Position numbers and translations under genes: made by a program
The notes under the pieces: model-generated
Databases searched by the model: none
The model's input: only the letters and a program-made list of their open reading frames with translations
What the model was told of the DNA's origin: nothing
In this document: positions 17,969 through 26,315 of the stretch, in pieces
Layout: each line of letters starts with the position of its first letter
How positions within the stretch are numbered: position 1 is the first letter of the stretch
NCBI RefSeq assembly: GCF_014692675.1
Contig: NZ_JABFCZ010000017.1
Location: 1 to 64,000 of the forward strand
Source: Roseibium aggregatum
GTDB taxonomy: Bacteria; Pseudomonadota; Alphaproteobacteria; Rhizobiales; Stappiaceae
Direction of reading: 5' to 3'
Length of the DNA stretch: 64,000 nucleotides

Positions 17969-19504
17969 ATGGCAACCGAAATTCGCGTGCCCACACTGGG
18001 TGAATCCGTATCCGAAGCTACCATCGCCCAGTGGTTCAAGAAGCCGGGCGATGCCATCGCCGCAGACGAACCGCTGGTGGAGCTGGAAACCGACAAGGTG
18101 ACCGTCGAGGTTCCCGCACCGGCGGCCGGCACACTGGAAAGCATTGTCGTCAACGAAGGCGATACGGTTGAAGTCGGCGCCCTTCTCGGCCAGATCGCCG
18201 AAGGCGGCGCAGCCGCGGCAGCGAAACCGGCCAAGGCGGAAGCCAAGGCAGAAAAGCCGGCAGCCGCTTCCAAGGCCGCCGAGCTCGTCGATGTCGTCAC
18301 GCCGAGCGCAGGCGAATCCGTCACCGAGGCGGAAGTCGGCGAATGGAGCGTGAAGGTCGGCGATAAGGTCAAGGCCGACGACGTGCTGGTGGAACTGGAA
18401 ACCGACAAGGCTGCCCAGGAAATCCCGGCGCCGGTCGCAGGCACCGTGGTCAAGATCGTTGCCAAGACGGGCGACACCGTCGAGCCCGGCAACCTGTTGT
18501 GCCAGATCGATGCCAGCGGCGCCGCCGTTACCGCTGCCCCCTCTGAAACAACTCCGGCTGAAGCTGCACCGGCAGCAGCACCCGCTCCGGCCGCAGGCGG
18601 CTCGTCCATGCCGCCGGCACCGTCGGCCTCCAAGATGATGGCTGAGAAAAACCTTTCCGCCGATCAGGTTGCCGGCTCCGGCAAGCGCGGCCAGGTGCTC
18701 AAGGGCGACGTCATCGCCGCTGTCCAGTCCGGCATCACCAGCGCGGCAGCGCCCGCACCGTCCACTCCGGCGATCGCCCGCGGTCCCGTGGCAGCCGAAG
18801 ACGAAGCACGCGAGGAACGCGTGCGCATGACCAAGCTGCGCCAGACCATTGCGCGCCGCCTGAAGGACGCCCAGAACACGGCGGCCATGCTGACCACCTA
18901 CAACGAGGTCGACATGGGCCCGGTCATGGAACTGCGCAAGCAGTACAAGGACCTGTTCGAGAAGAAGCACGGCGTCAAGCTCGGCTTCATGGGCTTCTTC
19001 ACCAAGGCGGTCTGCCACGCGCTGCAGGAAATCCCGGCTGTGAATGCCGAGATCGACGGCACGGACATCATCTACAAGAAGTTCTGCCACGTCGGCGTGG
19101 CCGTCGGCACCGACAAGGGCCTGGTGGTCCCGGTCGTTCGCGATGCCGACCAGATGTCGATTGCCGAAATCGAAAAGGAAATCGGCAACCTCGGCCGCAA
19201 GGCCCGGGACGGCAAACTGGGCATGGCTGATATGACCGGAGGGACCTTCACCATCTCCAATGGCGGGGTGTATGGTTCGCTCATGTCGTCGCCGATCCTG
19301 AATGCGCCGCAGTCCGGCATCCTGGGCATGCACAAGATCCAGGACCGTCCGATGGCCGTGAACGGTCAGGTGGTCATCCGGCCGATGATGTATCTGGCGC
19401 TGTCCTACGACCACCGTATCGTCGATGGCAAGGAAGCCGTGACCTTCCTGGTCCGCGTCAAGGAAAGCCTGGAAGATCCGCAACGCCTCGTTCTGGATCT
19501 CTAA
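17969..19504 (+). CDS. sucB: Dihydrolipoyl succinyltransferase (2-oxoglutarate dehydrogenase E2), two lipoyl domains
   Basis: 511 residues, longer than the usual 400-420 because two lipoyl domains are present (about 2-77 and 109-184), each with the lipoylated Lys in ETDK. Ala/Pro/Lys-rich linkers separate them. An E1/E3-binding domain follows ([29 protein letters not shown]), then the catalytic domain with [12 protein letters not shown]. It transfers succinyl from E1 to CoA. The gene follows sucA after 68 bases containing a hairpin; lpd lies three genes downstream. Confidence 0.97.
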   Translation: MATEIRVPTLGESVSEATIAQWFKKPGDAIAADEPLVELETDKVTVEVPAPAAGTLESIVVNEGDTVEVGALLGQIAEGGAAAAAKPAKAEAKAEKPAAASKAAELVDVVTPSAGESVTEAEVGEWSVKVGDKVKADDVLVELETDKAAQEIPAPVAGTVVKIVAKTGDTVEPGNLLCQIDASGAAVTAAPSETTPAEAAPAAAPAPAAGGSSMPPAPSASKMMAEKNLSADQVAGSGKRGQVLKGDVIAAVQSGITSAAAPAPSTPAIARGPVAAEDEAREERVRMTKLRQTIARRLKDAQNTAAMLTTYNEVDMGPVMELRKQYKDLFEKKHGVKLGFMGFFTKAVCHALQEIPAVNAEIDGTDIIYKKFCHVGVAVGTDKGLVVPVVRDADQMSIAEIEKEIGNLGRKARDGKLGMADMTGGTFTISNGGVYGSLMSSPILNAPQSGILGMHKIQDRPMAVNGQVVIRPMMYLALSYDHRIVDGKEAVTFLVRVKESLEDPQRLVLDL

Positions 19505-19534
19505 TAAAGACCTGAACCCGGGGAGAGCCGGATC

Positions 19535-20149
19535 ATGAGCCTGGAGTTTCTTATCACCGCCCTTGTGGTCGTCCTGGTGCCTGGCACCGGCGTGGTCTAC
19601 ACCGTGGCGGTCGGGCTCGGAAAAGGGCGGCTGGCTAGCGTGGCGGCCGCCATCGGCTGCACCTTCGGCATTCTGCCGTCCATCCTGGCCTCCGTCCTCG
19701 GACTGTCCGCCCTGCTGCATGCAAGCGCCCTCGTGTTTCAGGTCCTGAAATACGCGGGCGTTGCCTATCTGCTTTATCTGGCCTGGCAGACCCTGAAGGA
19801 CCGGGGCCCGATGGACCTGAAGGCGGACGATCGCGCTGAAAAGTCGTCGGTCTCGATCGCCGTGACCGGGGCCCTGATCAACATTCTCAACCCCAAGCTG
19901 ACGGTCTTCTTCCTGGCGTTCCTGCCGCAGTTCGTGGCCCATGACGCGGCCCATCCGGTTGTCGACATGCTGGCCATGGGCGGCGTGTTCATGGCCATGA
20001 CCCTTGGCGTCTTCATCGTCTATGGCCAGTTCGCCGGCCTTGTCGGTCAAAGGGTGCTCGGAAGCGAGCGGGTCTTGACCTGGATGCGCCGTTCGATCGC
20101 AGCGACCTTCGCCGCCTTCGGTTTGCGGCTGGCCCTGACGAACCAGTGA
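19535..20149 (+). CDS. LysE/RhtB family amino-acid exporter
   Basis: 204 residues, six predicted membrane segments. The LysE-family start LITALVVVLVPGTGVVYTVAVGLGKGR and the mid motif GALINILNPKLTVFFLAFLPQF are clear. The family exports amino acids or their analogues. It begins 30 bases after sucB, with a GGGGAG ribosome site, on the same strand, so it probably shares the sucB transcript; no metabolic link is evident. Confidence 0.9.
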   Translation: MSLEFLITALVVVLVPGTGVVYTVAVGLGKGRLASVAAAIGCTFGILPSILASVLGLSALLHASALVFQVLKYAGVAYLLYLAWQTLKDRGPMDLKADDRAEKSSVSIAVTGALINILNPKLTVFFLAFLPQFVAHDAAHPVVDMLAMGGVFMAMTLGVFIVYGQFAGLVGQRVLGSERVLTWMRRSIAATFAAFGLRLALTNQ

Positions 20150-20165
20150 CGGGGAGGACGTCGCG

Positions 20166-20609
20166 ATGAAACTGGATATCCCGGCACACGATCGCGCGGG
20201 CCGCACCTTTCGGGCAATATTCCGGGGTGCCGTTCTTGCCGTGACGGCCCTTCTTATTCAGGCTTCCGTCTCCTTCGGTCTTCTGCCGTTTGACGGGCAA
20301 CGTGCCGAAGCCGCCTTCAAGGCCGTCTATCTGGCGAACCTGGAAGGCACCTATGCCGTGGACGGCCGCAACACGGACGGCTCGCGCTACAGCGGACGCG
20401 TGTTCATCACGGTTCAAGGCGACACGGCCCACTTCCGCTGGGAAATCGCCGGCCAGACCTATCGCGGGCAGGGGACGCTCAACGGAACCGTTCTGACCGT
20501 CGACTGGGGTGCGCAGGATCCGGTGGTCTATCAGGTCAATCCCGATGGCAGCATGGACGGCGTGTGGGCCGGCGGCAGGGCGTCGGAACGCCTTGTGCGG
20601 CTTAAATAG
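20166..20609 (+). CDS. Exported protein of unknown function
   Basis: 147 residues. A long N-terminal region with one hydrophobic segment (about 20-40, GAVLAVTALLIQASVSFGLL) and an alanine-rich site before ETAF-like sequence suggests export. The mature part is a small beta-rich domain with repeated Gly/Asp turns (YAVDGRNTDGSRYSGRVFITV, WEIAGQTYRGQGTLNGTVLTVDWG, DGSMDGVWAGG). This resembles small secreted beta-sandwich proteins common in alphaproteobacteria, but no function is known. The gene is tightly spaced between the exporter and the SDR gene. Confidence 0.7.
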   Translation: MKLDIPAHDRAGRTFRAIFRGAVLAVTALLIQASVSFGLLPFDGQRAEAAFKAVYLANLEGTYAVDGRNTDGSRYSGRVFITVQGDTAHFRWEIAGQTYRGQGTLNGTVLTVDWGAQDPVVYQVNPDGSMDGVWAGGRASERLVRLK

Positions 20610-20630
20610 AAGAACCGGGCGGGCAAGACA

Positions 20631-21395
20631 GTGACACTTTCCGAAAATGTGGTCCTGGTAACCGGCGGCAGCCGGGGCATCGGCGCGGCCGCCTGTCTGC
20701 GGGCCGCGGAGCTCGGCCACGCGATCATGGTCAATTACGTGTCGAACAGACAGGCTGCCGAAGAGGTCGTCGCGCAGATCGAACGGTCCGGCGGCAAGGC
20801 CCGGGCGATCCAGGGCGACGTTCAGTCGGAAGCCGATGTGCTGGCCATGTTCGCCGCCTGCGATGACTTCGGCCGGCTCGTCGGGCTGGTCAACAACGCC
20901 GGCGTGGTGGACCGTCCCCAGCGCGTCGACGAGATGACCCTCGACCGGCTGAACCGCATGTTTGCCATCAATCTGACCGGGTCTTTCCTGTGCGCCCGCG
21001 AGGCGGTGAAGCGCATGTCGACCCGCCACGGCGGCAAGGGCGGCGCCATCGTCAATCTCGGATCGGCGGCCTCCAAGCTGGGTGCCGCGAACCAGTATGT
21101 GGATTATGCCGCCGCCAAGGGCGCCATCGACACCATGACGGTTGGCCTCGCGCGTGAAGTCGCCACGGAAGGCGTCCGCGTCAACGCGATCCGCCCCGGC
21201 ATCATCGACACGGAAATCCACGCCTCAGGCGGCCTGCCCGGGCGGGTGGCGGAAATCACATCGTCCCTGCCCATGAAGCGGCCGGGCACGGCGGACGAGG
21301 TGGCCAGGGCCATCAAGTGGCTCCTGTCCGATGAAGCCAGTTACACAACCGGCGCGATCCTGGACGTCTCCGGCGGCCGCGCCATACTTCCCTGA
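20631..21395 (+). CDS. SDR family oxidoreductase
   Basis: 254 residues, a classical short-chain dehydrogenase. The cofactor motif is TGGSRGIG, with NNAG downstream; the catalytic Ser is in NLGSAAS and the Tyr-Lys pair in YVDYAAAKG. The end TTGAILDVSGGR is family-typical. The substrate is unknown; glucose 1-dehydrogenase and oxoacyl reductase lines look similar. It uses a GTG start. It sits 43 bases before lpd within the 2-oxoglutarate dehydrogenase block. Confidence 0.9.
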   Translation: MTLSENVVLVTGGSRGIGAAACLRAAELGHAIMVNYVSNRQAAEEVVAQIERSGGKARAIQGDVQSEADVLAMFAACDDFGRLVGLVNNAGVVDRPQRVDEMTLDRLNRMFAINLTGSFLCAREAVKRMSTRHGGKGGAIVNLGSAASKLGAANQYVDYAAAKGAIDTMTVGLAREVATEGVRVNAIRPGIIDTEIHASGGLPGRVAEITSSLPMKRPGTADEVARAIKWLLSDEASYTTGAILDVSGGRAILP

Positions 21396-21438
21396 TTGAA
21401 CGCAAACAGTTTCAAGAGCAAAGGCAGAGGCAACCGAA

Positions 21439-22842
21439 ATGTCCCAATACGATCTCGTCGTCATCGGAACCGGCCCGGGGGGCTATGTCTGTGCGATCAA
21501 GGCAGCCCAGCTCGGTCTCAAGGTGGCCGTTGTCGAAAAGCGCGCCACCCATGGCGGCACATGCCTCAACATCGGCTGTATCCCGTCCAAGGCGCTGCTG
21601 CATGCTTCCGAAATGTTCGAGGAGGCCGGCCACGGCTTAGACGTTCTCGGGATCAAGTTGAACAAGCCGAAGCTCGACCTGCCGGTCATGATGAAGCACA
21701 AGCAGGACGTGATCGACGCCAACGTCGGTGGGGTCGGCTTCCTGTTCAAGAAGAACAAGATCGACGCCTTTCACGGCATCGGCAAGATCCTGGCCGCCGG
21801 CAAGGTCGAGGTGACCGCCGAGGACGGCAAGGTCTCCCAGATTGAGGCGAAGAACATCGTCATCGCCACCGGCTCCGACGTCATGCCGCTGCCGGGTGTG
21901 GAGATCGACGAAAAGCAGGTCGTCTCCTCCACCGGCGCGCTGGAGCTGGAAAAGGTTCCGGGCAAGCTGGTCGTTGTTGGCGGCGGGGTGATCGGTCTCG
22001 AACTGGGCTCCGTGTGGAACCGTCTCGGCTCCCAGGTCACCGTGGTCGAGTTCATGGACAAGATCCTCGGACCGATGGACGGCGACGTCTCCAAACAGTT
22101 CCAGCGCATGCTGAAGAAGCAGGGCATGGAGTTCAAGCTGTCCTCGAAGGTGACCGGCGTTGCCAGGAAGGGCAAGGGCCTGGCGGTGACGGTCGAACCG
22201 GCAGCCGGCGGTGACGCGGAAACCATCGACGCCGATATCGTGCTGGTCGCCATCGGCCGCCGGCCCTACACCGAGGGTCTGGGACTGGAAGAAGCCGGTG
22301 TCGCGCTCGACGAGCGCGGCCGTGTCAAGACCGACGGTCACTACCGCACCAATGTGGACGGCATCTATGCCATCGGCGATGTGATCGTTGGGCCGATGCT
22401 GGCGCACAAGGCCGAAGACGAGGGCGTTGCGCTCGCCGAGATGCTGGCCGGACAGGCAGGCCATGTGAATTACGACGTTATTCCGGGCGTGGTCTACACC
22501 CAGCCGGAAGTGGCTTCCGTCGGAAAGACCGAAGAGGAACTGAAGGCTGCCGGCGTCAACTATAAGGCCGGCAAGTTCCCGTTCGCGGCCAACGGCCGGG
22601 CGCGCGCCATGAACCACACGGATGGGTTCGTTAAGGTTCTGGCCGATGCGGAAACGGACCGGGTGCTCGGTGCCCATATCGTCGGCTTCGGCGCGGGCGA
22701 GATGATCCACGAGGTTGCCGTCCTGATGGAATTCGGCGGCTCGTCGGAAGATCTCGGCCGCACCTGCCACGCGCACCCGACCATGTCGGAAGCCGTCAAG
22801 GAAGCGGGCCTCGCCACCTTCTTCAAGCCGATCCACACCTGA
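21439..22842 (+). CDS. lpdA: Dihydrolipoyl dehydrogenase (E3)
   Basis: 467 residues. FAD motif VVIGTGPGGYVCAIKAAQLG, redox-active disulfide GGTCLNIGCIPSKALL, NAD-binding VVGGGVIGLELGSVW and the C-terminal HAHPTMSEA with the catalytic His-Glu pair are all present. It reoxidises the lipoyl groups of SucB, completing the 2-oxoglutarate dehydrogenase complex. A strong terminator follows, so it is the end of the long TCA block. Confidence 0.98.
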   Translation: MSQYDLVVIGTGPGGYVCAIKAAQLGLKVAVVEKRATHGGTCLNIGCIPSKALLHASEMFEEAGHGLDVLGIKLNKPKLDLPVMMKHKQDVIDANVGGVGFLFKKNKIDAFHGIGKILAAGKVEVTAEDGKVSQIEAKNIVIATGSDVMPLPGVEIDEKQVVSSTGALELEKVPGKLVVVGGGVIGLELGSVWNRLGSQVTVVEFMDKILGPMDGDVSKQFQRMLKKQGMEFKLSSKVTGVARKGKGLAVTVEPAAGGDAETIDADIVLVAIGRRPYTEGLGLEEAGVALDERGRVKTDGHYRTNVDGIYAIGDVIVGPMLAHKAEDEGVALAEMLAGQAGHVNYDVIPGVVYTQPEVASVGKTEEELKAAGVNYKAGKFPFAANGRARAMNHTDGFVKVLADAETDRVLGAHIVGFGAGEMIHEVAVLMEFGGSSEDLGRTCHAHPTMSEAVKEAGLATFFKPIHT

Positions 22843-22865
22843 TCGGAAGACAATGGATTGACGAG

Positions 22866-22895
22866 AAGGCCGGGCAATCGCCCGGCCTTTTTTTA
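22866..22895 (+). terminator. Rho-independent terminator of the TCA block
   Basis: AAGGCCGGGC and GCCCGGCCTT form a perfect 10-bp stem with loop AATC, followed by a run of seven or more T. It lies 24 bases after the lpd stop. Confidence 0.92.
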
Positions 22896-22909
22896 TTCGA
22901 CGGCGATCG

Positions 22910-23329
22910 TCAATGCTCTCCGGCGCACTGGCCGTGATCGCCGAAGGCTTTCAGGATGGAGCAGTCGGCGACCTGGTGACTGCCATCGCAACTGGTCGCA
23001 ATACGGGCAAGTTCGCTTTCAAGCTTTTTCAGATGTGAGATCCGCTGCCGGACGGCTGCAAGCTGTTCATTCGCGATCCGGTTGGCATCGGTGCACAGAC
23101 GATCGGGATGTTCGCTCAGTTCCAGGAGCTTGCGGATCGCCGCCATGGGCAGTCCCAGGTCCCGGGCATGCTTGATGAAACCGAGCCTGTCGAGATCGGC
23201 CTCGCCGTAGCGCCGCTGGTTGCCTTCGCTGCGCACGGGTGCTGCGAGCAGGCCTTCCTTTTCATAGTACCGGATCGTCGGGATCTTGACGCCGGTCTGC
23301 CGGGACATGTCGCCGATCGAAAAATCCAT
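22910..23329 (-). CDS. MerR family transcriptional regulator (Zn/Cd/Pb-type)
   Basis: 139 residues. The N-terminal winged helix (IGDMSRQTGVKIPTIRYYEKEGLL) is MerR-type; a dimer helix leads to Cys residues in LCTDAN, ATSCDGSHQVADCSIL and GQC near the end, the pattern of CadR/ZntR-type metal sensors. It should bind between the promoter elements and untwist DNA upon metal binding. It is divergent from the cation efflux gene, with which it shares an 84-base promoter region. Which metal is sensed cannot be decided. Confidence 0.88.
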   Translation of the reverse strand: MDFSIGDMSRQTGVKIPTIRYYEKEGLLAAPVRSEGNQRRYGEADLDRLGFIKHARDLGLPMAAIRKLLELSEHPDRLCTDANRIANEQLAAVRQRISHLKKLESELARIATSCDGSHQVADCSILKAFGDHGQCAGEH

Positions 23330-23338
23330 ATCCGCCTC

Positions 23339-23369
23339 TTGAAGCTCTAGTCGCTATAGATTGTAGATG
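23339..23369 (+). promoter_or_regulatory. MerR-type promoter of the cation-efflux gene
   Basis: TTGAAG and TAGATG are separated by 19 bases, and the spacer holds the dyad CTCTAG-TCG-CTATAG. An over-long spacer with an internal dyad is the hallmark of promoters activated by MerR-family metal regulators; the regulator gene starts just upstream on the other strand. Confidence 0.6.
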
Positions 23370-23413
23370 GGAAGCAGACAGGGCTTTGACACCGGAAACA
23401 AGGAGAATCTTTC

Positions 23414-24046
23414 ATGGGATCCTGCTGCGGACATGATCACTCGGCCACGTTTGACGGCCTTTCGGCCGACTACAAGCGCCGGCTCTGGCTCGTGATCGCG
23501 CTCAACGGCGGTATGTTCCTGGTGGAAATGATCGCGGGTCAGGCGGCGGGCTCCAAGGCGCTTCAGGCCGATGCGCTCGATTTCTTCGGCGATGCGGTCA
23601 CCTACGGCATGTCGCTGGCGGTGATCGGTGCGTCACTGAAAATCCGCTCGACGGCGGCCCTGATCAAGGGCCTGAGCCTGTTGCTGATGGGGCTCTGGGT
23701 CGCCGGATCGACGGCCTACCAGGTGCTGGTCTTCGGCATGCCCGAAGCGAGTGTCATGGGCGCGGTCGGCTTCCTCGCCCTGATCGTCAACCTGTCGAGT
23801 GTGCTTCTGCTGGTCCGCTACAAGGATGGCGACGCGAATGTCCGCTCCGTCTGGCTGTGCTCGCGCAATGATGCCATCGGCAACGTGGCGGTGATGCTGG
23901 CAGCCCTCGGCGTCTGGGGCACAGCGACCGCCTGGCCGGATCTTATTGTCGCCGGCCTGATGGCGTCCCTGTTCCTGAATTCCGCGGTCCAGATCCTGGC
24001 GCAGTCGCTGCGCGAATTCCGCCACGGTCATCCCAACGCCCTTTGA
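23414..24046 (+). CDS. Cation efflux (CDF) family transporter, short form
   Basis: 210 residues. The Cys/His-rich start MGSCCGHDH probably binds metal. Six membrane segments follow with the CDF motif region ALQADALDFFGDAVTYG in helix 2 and CSRNDAIGNVAVM in helix 5, giving the Asp residues of the transport site. The cytoplasmic C-terminal domain of full CDF proteins is missing, as in some short members. It should export Zn, Cd or a similar divalent ion, under the adjacent MerR regulator. An AAGGAGAA ribosome site precedes the ATG. Confidence 0.85.
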   Translation: MGSCCGHDHSATFDGLSADYKRRLWLVIALNGGMFLVEMIAGQAAGSKALQADALDFFGDAVTYGMSLAVIGASLKIRSTAALIKGLSLLLMGLWVAGSTAYQVLVFGMPEASVMGAVGFLALIVNLSSVLLLVRYKDGDANVRSVWLCSRNDAIGNVAVMLAALGVWGTATAWPDLIVAGLMASLFLNSAVQILAQSLREFRHGHPNAL

Positions 24047-24067
24047 GCCGTTGGAGAAAGACCCCGC

Positions 24068-24484
24068 CTATTTGAGCCTTAGATTGTAGGTCTGTTCTTC
24101 GCGCGGCAGGGACCGGTCGTAGGGAATATCCACGACCTGGGCGTCCAGGATGTCGCCGAAACGGCGGACCCGGATCACCTTGCCGCTCAAGAAACCGAGA
24201 AGGGCCACCTGCAGGCCGCCGCCGTCGCGTGCTTCAGCCCGGGTCCAGCCCCATTTGCAGTCGCGTGGGATGCAGGACGTGAAGGCGCGGATGCGGCTGT
24301 CGACCCTACCGTCGTGGCAGCTCGATTCGATCTCGATCCGGGTGATTTCCTTCGGTTTGGCATTCGGATTGACCCAGACGCCGTCCTCGGGAAGCGGGCA
24401 GTAGATTTGCGCCCCGGCCGGGCCGGCCAGACCGACAAGAACCGGGATCAGGAACATAAACAGGAAAGCGCATCGGCTTGGCAT
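24068..24484 (-). CDS. Secreted Cys-containing protein of unknown function
   Basis: 138 residues. The first 25 form a Sec signal peptide ending in AGAQ. The mature protein starts IYCPLPEDGVWVNPNAKPKEITRIEIESSC and continues with TSCIPRDCKWGWTRAEARDG, giving four Cys that could form two disulfides in the periplasm. No catalytic motif is seen and I do not recognise the family. It ends close to the convergent cation-efflux gene. Confidence 0.7.
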   Translation of the reverse strand: MPSRCAFLFMFLIPVLVGLAGPAGAQIYCPLPEDGVWVNPNAKPKEITRIEIESSCHDGRVDSRIRAFTSCIPRDCKWGWTRAEARDGGGLQVALLGFLSGKVIRVRRFGDILDAQVVDIPYDRSLPREEQTYNLRLK

Positions 24485-24623
24485 CGGGCATCTCCGCGCG
24501 CCAAGGATGCAGGCCTGGTGTGAACGAATTGTTAAGATATTTTAGCGTCCGCCCCGTGCCGTCTGTGAACTCCGGACAATTCCCCGGATCCGGCACGGTG
24601 ACATTCGTTCAGACACGCCAAAA

Positions 24624-24660
24624 CCCGGCGCGCAGGCTCGAATGAGCCGCGCGGTCCGGG
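24624..24660 (-). terminator. Terminator of rpsU
   Basis: On the minus strand a long GC-rich hairpin with short bulges (CCCGG, GCGCG and GGCTC arms around an ATTC loop) is followed by TTTT. It starts 24 bases after the rpsU stop. Confidence 0.65.
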
Positions 24661-24684
24661 ATTTAAGCAGGTGTCGAAAACGAA

Positions 24685-24909
24685 TTAACGCTTGCGGCCG
24701 CCGGCAATGATGCCTTCGCGCTGGGCGAGCTTGCGCGCAGCCTTGCGGGCGCGGCGGACAGCTTCAGCCTTTTCACGGGCGCGTTTTTCGGACGGCTTTT
24801 CGAAGGCCCGGCGGGTCTTCATTTCACGGAATACGCCTTCGCGCTGCAGCTTCTTTTTCAGGACGCGGAGGGCTTGATCGACATTGTTATCGCGGACGAG
24901 GACTTGCAA
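24685..24909 (-). CDS. rpsU: 30S ribosomal protein S21
   Basis: 74 residues, normal length. The family start (M)[24 protein letters not shown] is read from a TTG codon that follows AGGAGA; upstream in-frame sequence is not S21-like. The basic C-terminal part ([19 protein letters not shown]) is typical of the rhizobial form. S21 helps base-pairing of the 16S 3' end with mRNA during initiation. Confidence 0.95.
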   Translation of the reverse strand: MQVLVRDNNVDQALRVLKKKLQREGVFREMKTRRAFEKPSEKRAREKAEAVRRARKAARKLAQREGIIAGGRKR

Positions 24910-25083
24910 GTTGTCTCCTGACTTCTTGTTGGCGACTAGGTCCCGTTTCAGGGCGTTGCGCCGGTTGGCGGAGGGAGGACCCTCCCATGAAGGCCGGGAC
25001 ACTACCACTTTCTCGGCAGAATGCACCCCCTAAGTCCCGGAAAAACACGGATTGCAGGGCGTTTTTTTGCTTTTTATGCAGCT

Positions 25084-26043
25084 TCAGCTGCGCGGATGGG
25101 CCCGGTCGTAGGCTTCCAGCAGCCGGGCGCTGTCGATTTCTGTGTAGATCTGCGTACTCGACAGGCTGGCGTGGCCGAGCAGTTCCTGGATCGTACGCAG
25201 GTCGCCGCCGCCGGCCAGAAGATGGGTCGCGAAGGAATGACGTAGCGCATGGGGCGTCGCACTCTTCGGCAGGCCGAGCGCGCCGCGCAGCTTTTCCATG
25301 GCGAGCTGCACCAGGCGCGGATTGAGCGGCCCGCCGCGCGCGCCGACGAACAGCGGTCCGTCCTTCGAAATCCCGTAAGGACAGAGATCCAGATAGGCGT
25401 CGATCGCTTCCGTGACGACGGGCAGGATCGGCACCAGCCGTTCCTTGCCGCCCTTGCCCTTGATCTTCAGTGTCTTCGTGCCCTTTCGCGGCGCGGTGCC
25501 GCCGGTGAGTGACAGGGCCTCCGACAGGCGCAACCCGCAGCCGTAAAGAAGCGTCAGCACCGCGGCGTTGCGCGCCTCGATCCAGGGTTCGCTTTCCATG
25601 GCGAGATCGCCCCCGGTGATATCCCTTGCATCGCGCGCCGAGACCGGTTTGGGCAGGGACCGGGGCTGCTTCGGCGGCCGGACCGCACCGGCGGCCGCCG
25701 CATTGACCTCGCCGCGCCGCTCCAGGAAACGCAGGAAGGACCGGATGCCGGCAAGCCCGCGTGCCAGCGACCGGCTTTGGGTTCCCCCTTGGCGCCTGCG
25801 GGCCAGGAAGGCCCGGAAATCGGCCGGTTTCAACGCCTTGATATCCTTCAGCGCCGGTGCGCCGCCCAGGTGATCGGTGAGGAACCGTAAAAACTGCCTG
25901 AGATCGCGCTCATAGGCGATCAGCGTCTTGTCGGACAGCCGGCGCTCATCGGCAAGATGGTCCAGCCACAGACCGACCCTCTGATTGAGGTCGGGGCGGG
26001 CGGTGACGAGCAGGGTGTCGGTATCTGCGGAGGTCGGAGACAT
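25084..26043 (-). CDS. xerC: Tyrosine recombinase XerC
   Basis: 319 residues. The SAM-like N-terminal domain (LWLDHLADERRLSDKTLIAYERDLRQFLRFL) is followed by the catalytic domain with Arg in GCGLRLSEAL, Lys in KGKGGKERLVP, His-x-x-Arg in HALRHSFATHLLAGG, His in LGHASLSSTQIYTE and the nucleophile Tyr in that last stretch. With XerD it resolves chromosome dimers at dif. I used the ATG; a TTG nine codons earlier also lies in frame. It is a lone recombinase, not flanked by integron or phage genes. Confidence 0.95.
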   Translation of the reverse strand: MSPTSADTDTLLVTARPDLNQRVGLWLDHLADERRLSDKTLIAYERDLRQFLRFLTDHLGGAPALKDIKALKPADFRAFLARRRQGGTQSRSLARGLAGIRSFLRFLERRGEVNAAAAGAVRPPKQPRSLPKPVSARDARDITGGDLAMESEPWIEARNAAVLTLLYGCGLRLSEALSLTGGTAPRKGTKTLKIKGKGGKERLVPILPVVTEAIDAYLDLCPYGISKDGPLFVGARGGPLNPRLVQLAMEKLRGALGLPKSATPHALRHSFATHLLAGGGDLRTIQELLGHASLSSTQIYTEIDSARLLEAYDRAHPRS

Positions 26044-26121
26044 AGGCCGAGGATAAGACCATGAACCCAATCGTTCGGTTAACGGCGTAATCTGTTCGAC
26101 AAAACCCTCCCCTCTCGATAG

Positions 26122-26155
26122 TCACCCCGGCCAAGCGAAAGCGCGAGCCGGGGCC
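26122..26155 (+). repeat. 34-bp intergenic palindromic repeat, copy A
   Basis: TCACCCCGG...CCGGGGCC with an inner AAGCGAAAGCGCGA. Copy B lies 58 bases away in the opposite orientation. Alignment of the two shows the same frame (TCAnCCCGGnC...CCGGGnCC), so they belong to one family of intergenic elements. Confidence 0.6.
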
Positions 26156-26213
26156 GGGGAGGCAAAAGCCTGACGAATAGGGCGGTTGGAACTTACAAAG
26201 CCCTCGGCTCGCC

Positions 26214-26247
26214 GGTCCCGGGTCTCACTGGCGTTCGCCCGGGATGA
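26214..26247 (-). repeat. 34-bp intergenic palindromic repeat, copy B (inverted)
   Basis: Read on the minus strand it is TCATCCCGGGCGAACG...GACCCGGGACC, matching copy A at about two thirds of positions, with the substitutions concentrated in the loop. Each copy could fold as a 7-bp GC-rich hairpin. Confidence 0.6.
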
Positions 26248-26264
26248 CCAAATTGAAGTTTGGA

Positions 26265-26293
26265 ATAAAAAAGCCCGGCCGGAACCGGGCTTT
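26265..26293 (-). terminator. Rho-independent terminator of tal
   Basis: On the minus strand AAAGCCCGG, loop TTCCGG and CCGGGCTTT form a 9-bp stem that runs into TTTTTTATT. It begins about 22 bases after the tal stop. Confidence 0.9.
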
Positions 26294-26315
26294 CAAATCC
26301 GAGGGCCTGTAGGCC

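Noticed and set aside
24910-25026. Longer N-terminus for ribosomal protein S21
   Set aside because: The extra 39 residues are unlike S21, whose start matches the TTG at 24909 with AGGAGA in front.
25084-26043. XerC as part of an integron or integrative element
   Set aside because: No attachment repeats, cassette array or phage genes surround it; the protein is a standard chromosomal XerC.
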